A stretch of DNA of 9,813 nucleotides from Bacillota bacterium (GTDB lineage: Bacteria > Bacillota > Dehalobacteriia > UBA4068 > UBA4997), in assembly GCA_017398165.1 (NCBI GenBank), contig JAFQHB010000093.1, forward strand, positions 1 to 9,813, given 5' to 3'. The translations under genes were made by a program, and so were the position numbers. The notes beneath the pieces are model-generated. The model was not told the DNA's origin. It worked only from the letters and a program-made list of their open reading frames with translations, and ran no database searches. This document shows, piece by piece, positions 6,951 to 9,813 of this stretch (position 1 is the first letter of the stretch; each line of letters starts with the position of its first letter).

Positions 6951-7661
6951 ATGGCTATGCTGCAAGTGGAAAATCTGCAGGTATATTATGGTGTGATCCA
7001 GGCTATCAAGGGGATATCCTTTCACGTCGATCAGGGTGAGGTAGTGGCGCTGATCGGTGCCAACGGCGCAGGCAAGACGACTATCCTGCATACTGTGACC
7101 GGCCTGGTGCCGGCCAAGGCCGGTTCGATTATGTTTGAAGGGACGGATTTGATCAAGACGCCCTCTCACAAAATCGTTTCGATGGGTATGGCTCACGTGC
7201 CGGAGGGTCGGCGCATTTTCCAGGAGCTTTCGGTATATGAAAATCTGCAGCTGGGTGCTTTTACCCGGCGTGATAAGGCTGAGATCGCGGCTTCGCTGGA
7301 GATGGTGTATGATCACTTCCCGCGTTTGAAAGAGCGCAAAAATCAGATTGCCGGTACATTATCCGGCGGCGAGCAGCAGATGATGGCTATGGGCCGCGCG
7401 CTGATGAGCAAGCCGCGCATCATCCTGATGGATGAGCCCTCGATGGGTCTTTCGCCGCTTTTCGTCAGCGAGATATTTGAGATCATCAAAGAGATCAGCC
7501 GCGAGGGCGTGACAGTATTGATCGTAGAACAGAACGCGAAAAAGGTGCTTTCGATCGCTGACCGTGCATACGTTTTGGAGACCGGCAAGATCGTGCTGGA
7601 GGGCAACGCCGCTGATCTGATCAACGACGATTCCGTCAAGAAGGCATATCTGGGTGAATAA
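6951..7661 (+). CDS. livF: Branched-chain amino acid ABC transporter ATP-binding protein LivF
   Basis: The second ATPase of the LIV-I/HAAT importer, 236 residues, normal for LivF; it forms the heterodimeric motor with LivG. Walker A is GANGAGKT (36-43), followed by the LivF-type VPEGRRIFQELSVYENL (83-99), the ABC signature LSGGEQQ (137-143), Walker B RIILMDEP (156-163) and the D-loop region MGLSPL. At the switch position it has VEQN (192-195), with Gln in place of His; this is usual for LivF and not a defect. TAGGAGG lies nine bases before the ATG. The 122-bp spacer from livG is larger than elsewhere in the operon and gives livF independent translation initiation. No terminator is visible after the stop, so the next gene may be read from the same transcript. 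Confidence 0.96.
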   Translation: MAMLQVENLQVYYGVIQAIKGISFHVDQGEVVALIGANGAGKTTILHTVTGLVPAKAGSIMFEGTDLIKTPSHKIVSMGMAHVPEGRRIFQELSVYENLQLGAFTRRDKAEIAASLEMVYDHFPRLKERKNQIAGTLSGGEQQMMAMGRALMSKPRIILMDEPSMGLSPLFVSEIFEIIKEISREGVTVLIVEQNAKKVLSIADRAYVLETGKIVLEGNAADLINDDSVKKAYLGE

Positions 7662-7718
7662 CCGCCTGATATGCGGCAGTCCGTATATAAAAGATCCTGA
7701 TAGAGAGTGGTGATAAAC

Positions 7719-8348
7719 ATGATGGAAAAATTTTGCGTTACTATTGACCGCGGCTTTGGCAGCTGGGGCAAGACTATCGGCGTCAAGCTCTCGGAGCGTC
7801 TGGGTGTAGCGTATTACGACCGTGATCTGAGTCGGCTCAGTGCGGATTACAGCGGTATCAACGAGCGTTTTTTCGTCAATGTTGATGAGCAGAACGTCAA
7901 GGGGCGGCGTTTCCGTAAGGCGGCTCCTGTTGATCTGGATGCTATACTCTCGCCGGATGACGAGAAGTTCGTTTCGGATGATAATTTGTTTCGCCTGCAG
8001 GCCAAGGTCATTCGTGATCTGGCAGCGCGGGAGAATTGTGTGATAATCGGTCGCTGCGGCGGCTATCTGCTGGCCGATGTGCCGCATGCGGTACGTGTTT
8101 TCGTCCATGCGCCGATGGATGTCTGCATCAAAAATGTGGAGCAGCGTTATGCTGTGGATGCCAGGAAAGCAGCACAGCTGATCGAGCAGGCTGATACCAG
8201 CCGTCGTGCTTATTACAAGTATTATACCGGCGGCAAGACCTGGGGCGATGCTGCCAATTATGATTTGACCATCAATACCGCCAAAATCGGTGCTGATAAG
8301 GCGGTAGAGCTGATATTGGATTATATGCAGATCCGCGGGGCACGCTGA
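7719..8348 (+). CDS. Cytidylate kinase-like family protein
   Basis: A 209-residue protein of the cytidylate kinase-like family (PF13189), a P-loop nucleoside monophosphate kinase relative. The N-terminus, VTIDRGFGSWGKTIGVKL (7-24), matches the family pattern ISRxFGSGGxxIGxxL, a P-loop variant in which glycine is replaced by Trp at position 16. YYDRDL (32-37), CVIIGRCGGYLL (107-118) and the C-terminal YYTGGKTWGDAANYDLTINT (168-187) are further hallmarks. Its natural phosphate acceptor is not established; true CMP kinase (Cmk) is a different family. ATG 7719 is chosen because a GTGGTGA element lies just before it; GTG 7707 would overlap that element. The gene lies 57 bp after livF, and its stop overlaps the start of the next gene by one base, pointing to shared transcription and coupled translation. 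Confidence 0.87.
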   Translation: MMEKFCVTIDRGFGSWGKTIGVKLSERLGVAYYDRDLSRLSADYSGINERFFVNVDEQNVKGRRFRKAAPVDLDAILSPDDEKFVSDDNLFRLQAKVIRDLAARENCVIIGRCGGYLLADVPHAVRVFVHAPMDVCIKNVEQRYAVDARKAAQLIEQADTSRRAYYKYYTGGKTWGDAANYDLTINTAKIGADKAVELILDYMQIRGAR

Positions 8349-9304
8349 TGATGCGCCCGTCTGCAGAAATGCAGCATAATAAAATGCAGGATCAACAACA
8401 GGCGGTGCTTTGCACTGCCTGTCCGCGTCTTTGCGGTGTGCGGCGCGGCGAGGATACCGTGCCGGGCAGCGGCAGTGGAGTTTGCCGGTCGGGGTGGCTG
8501 CCGGTGCTGGCACGGGCGGCGGCGCATTTTGGCGAAGAGCCCTGCATCAGCGGTACACGCGGCAGCGGGGCGGTATTCTTCAGCGGGTGTTCGCTGCGCT
8601 GTGTGTTCTGCCAGAATGAGTCCATCAGCCGCAGGTACTTTGGGCAGCAGGTGACGGTGAGCCGCCTGCGGGAGATATTTATCGAGCTGTCAGACAGCGG
8701 TATACATAATATCAATCTGGTAAACCCGACGCATTTTGCCGGGGCGATCGCCGATGCGCTGGAGCAGCCGCTGCCGGTGCCGGTGGTATATAACAGCAGC
8801 GGGTATGAGCGGGTGGAGACTTTGCGCCGCCTGGAGGGCAAAATACAGGTCTATATGCCGGATTATAAGTATGCACTGGCCGAGCCGGCGGCACGGTATT
8901 CGGCGGCGGGGGATTACCCGGATACGGCCTGGGCGGCGATAGAGGAGATGTATCGCCAGTGCGGGCGGTATCGTCTGGATGGTGAGGGCATATTGCAGAG
9001 CGGCGTGCTGATACGGCATCTGGTACTGCCGGGGTGTGCAGAGAATACCCGGCGGGTTATTGACCGCATAACGGGGAATTTTGCGTCGGGCGAGGTGTTG
9101 TTCAGCCTGATGGGGCAATATACGCCCTGCGGTGATCTCAGCCGCTTCCCGGAGCTGCAGTATCCGCTGAGTGCGCTGGAATATGCCGAGGCCGAGGAAT
9201 ACCTGCTGGCGACCGGCTGGGAGGACGGCTATCTGCAGCCGCCGGAGGCTGCCGGTGTGGAGCATATCCCGGCTTTTGACCTGACGGGTGTCCGGCGAAA
9301 ATAG
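8348..9304 (+). CDS. PflX-like radical SAM protein (COG1313)
   Basis: A 318-residue radical SAM protein resembling the PflX/COG1313 group, related to pyruvate formate-lyase activating enzymes. The N-terminal cysteine motif CTACPRLCGVRR (22-33) plus Cys46 could bind a second Fe-S cluster or zinc. The catalytic CX3CX2C is Cys81, Cys85 and Cys88 in FFSGCSLRCVFCQN (77-90). LVNPTHF (124-130), VYNSSGYE (147-154), IRHLVLPG (222-229) and SLMGQYTP (253-260) are familiar COG1313 landmarks. The ATG at 8348 shares its A with the upstream TGA, suggesting translational coupling; ATG 8351 is equally possible, and ATG 8384 has no ribosome binding site. Activating enzymes normally sit beside the glycyl radical enzyme they activate, but none is here, so the partner is unknown. 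Confidence 0.9.
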   Translation: MMRPSAEMQHNKMQDQQQAVLCTACPRLCGVRRGEDTVPGSGSGVCRSGWLPVLARAAAHFGEEPCISGTRGSGAVFFSGCSLRCVFCQNESISRRYFGQQVTVSRLREIFIELSDSGIHNINLVNPTHFAGAIADALEQPLPVPVVYNSSGYERVETLRRLEGKIQVYMPDYKYALAEPAARYSAAGDYPDTAWAAIEEMYRQCGRYRLDGEGILQSGVLIRHLVLPGCAENTRRVIDRITGNFASGEVLFSLMGQYTPCGDLSRFPELQYPLSALEYAEAEEYLLATGWEDGYLQPPEAAGVEHIPAFDLTGVRRK

Positions 9305-9352
9305 TGCCTTTGATGGGCAGACAGCAGAGGGAGAGATAAAGGGAGTGATAGT

Positions 9353-9535
9353 ATGGATTGGTATTTGATCACATTTTGTTTGCCGTGGGTGATACTGCCG
9401 ATAGCTGTGATTGCGCTGGTGCTGGCGGTAAAGGCGAGACGGCAGCTGCGGTATCACGATGAGGTCATCAGCCGCATAGTGCAGAAGCAGGCGGCCTCCC
9501 GGTGTGATGACGGGCGTAATAATGTAAATGAATAG
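9353..9535 (+). CDS. Small single-pass membrane protein, function unknown
   Basis: A 60-residue open frame, MDWYLITFCLPWVILPIAVI onward, with a hydrophobic segment at about residues 3-26 followed by a charged tail KARRQLRYHDEVISRIVQKQ (27-46). The basic residues right after the membrane segment suggest the C-terminal tail is in the cytoplasm. A GGGAGTGA ribosome binding site precedes the ATG by a few bases. It is 48 bp after the PflX-like gene in the same direction and may end the transcript. I do not recognise the family; size and location fit a small regulatory or accessory membrane protein, but that is inference. Confidence 0.62.
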   Translation: MDWYLITFCLPWVILPIAVIALVLAVKARRQLRYHDEVISRIVQKQAASRCDDGRNNVNE

Positions 9536-9713
9536 ATGGATTGAGCTGTGAAATTTTCTTGCCGCGATATATTTATTGTATATGAACGATAAAAAATTTG
9601 GTGCGCCGTGACATTGGCCGGAAAAATTATCGGCGGTCGGTTTGGTTGGATAGTTTTTGCTACCCCGGCCGCGAAAGTCCTCAGTCTTTGCGGAAAAATA
9701 GCTTTGCGCTCGT

Positions 9714-9742
9714 TTGACAGCGGCGGGGCGAGCGGCTATAAT
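9714..9742 (+). promoter_or_regulatory. Perfect-consensus sigma-A promoter
   Basis: TTGACA (9714-9719), a 17-base spacer and TATAAT (9737-9742) match the vegetative consensus at every position. Transcription should begin near 9749 and run off the right edge. Such a strong promoter suits a gene controlled by attenuation, in line with the T-box-like leader that follows. The 178 bases between the small membrane protein and this promoter show no other convincing feature and no clear terminator. Confidence 0.93.
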
Positions 9743-9748
9743 GTGTAA

Positions 9749-9813
9749 AGTGTTCGCACGAAGTACATAGTCTTCGCGATGAAGAGGAGGAGTACATACG
9801 GCGCAGCGCATAC
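9749..9813 (+). ncRNA. Probable T-box leader, 5' part only
   Basis: Just after the promoter, CGATGAAGAGGAGGAGTACA (9777-9796) has the purine-rich GATGA...GAGGA and AGTA arrangement seen at the base of T-box Stem I, where AGTA forms the S-turn. T-boxes sense uncharged tRNA and control aminoacyl-tRNA synthetase or amino acid genes in Firmicutes. The specifier loop, antiterminator and T-box sequence lie beyond the window, so the amino acid cannot be told. The call rests on pattern recognition of the first 65 nt. Confidence 0.58.

Noticed and set aside
7359..8513. A 384-codon minus-strand open frame opposite livF and the kinase-like gene
   Set aside because: It covers the conserved motifs of two real genes on the other strand and resembles no protein family.
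8690..9811. A 373-codon minus-strand open frame over the PflX-like gene and the right intergenic region
   Set aside because: It runs through the perfect promoter and the T-box-like leader, opposes a clear radical SAM gene and has no recognisable domain.

Overview
The window looks like chromosomal DNA from an anaerobic, low-redundancy Firmicutes-type bacterium. Supporting signs are strong AGGAGG ribosome binding sites, extended -10 promoters, a candidate T-box leader, three oxygen-sensitive radical SAM enzymes and a branched-chain amino acid ABC transporter. The moderate G+C and gene content would suit Negativicutes (for example an Acidaminococcaceae-like genome), but that placement is inference. 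No mobile element, CRISPR array, tRNA or rRNA gene was seen.

Left part (about 1-3733, minus strand). Two radical SAM genes run leftwards: a 300-residue enzyme with a six-cysteine C-terminal cluster (1213-2115), then a HemW-like enzyme (1131 down to 1) that runs off the left edge. Upstream of them is a leader of about 200 nt that can fold into either a nested terminator-like hairpin ending in five U's or an alternative nested pairing, which is the layout of an attenuator or riboswitch. Further upstream lies a CofE-like (F420-0:glutamate ligase family) gene (2460-3653) with its own near-consensus promoter and a strong intrinsic terminator.

Middle part (about 4057-7661, plus strand). A divergent promoter drives livH-livM-livG-livF, the two permeases and two ATPases of a LIV-I/HAAT-type hydrophobic amino acid importer. 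The binding protein (LivJ/LivK) is absent from the window. livH appears to start at a TTG codon and its leader has a small hairpin.

Right part (7719-9813, plus strand). The liv genes are followed in the same direction by a cytidylate kinase-like protein, a PflX-like radical SAM protein whose start overlaps the kinase stop by one base, and a 60-residue single-pass membrane protein. No terminator is visible between livF and these genes, so read-through is possible. The window ends just after a perfect-consensus promoter and the first about 65 nt of a probable T-box leader, implying an aminoacyl-tRNA synthetase or amino acid gene just beyond the edge.

Together the plus-strand half is concerned with amino acid uptake and probably amino-acid-responsive expression, while the minus-strand half carries radical SAM and CofE-like enzymes whose substrates cannot be read from sequence alone. 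Many long open frames lie antisense to these genes; they are treated as shadows.
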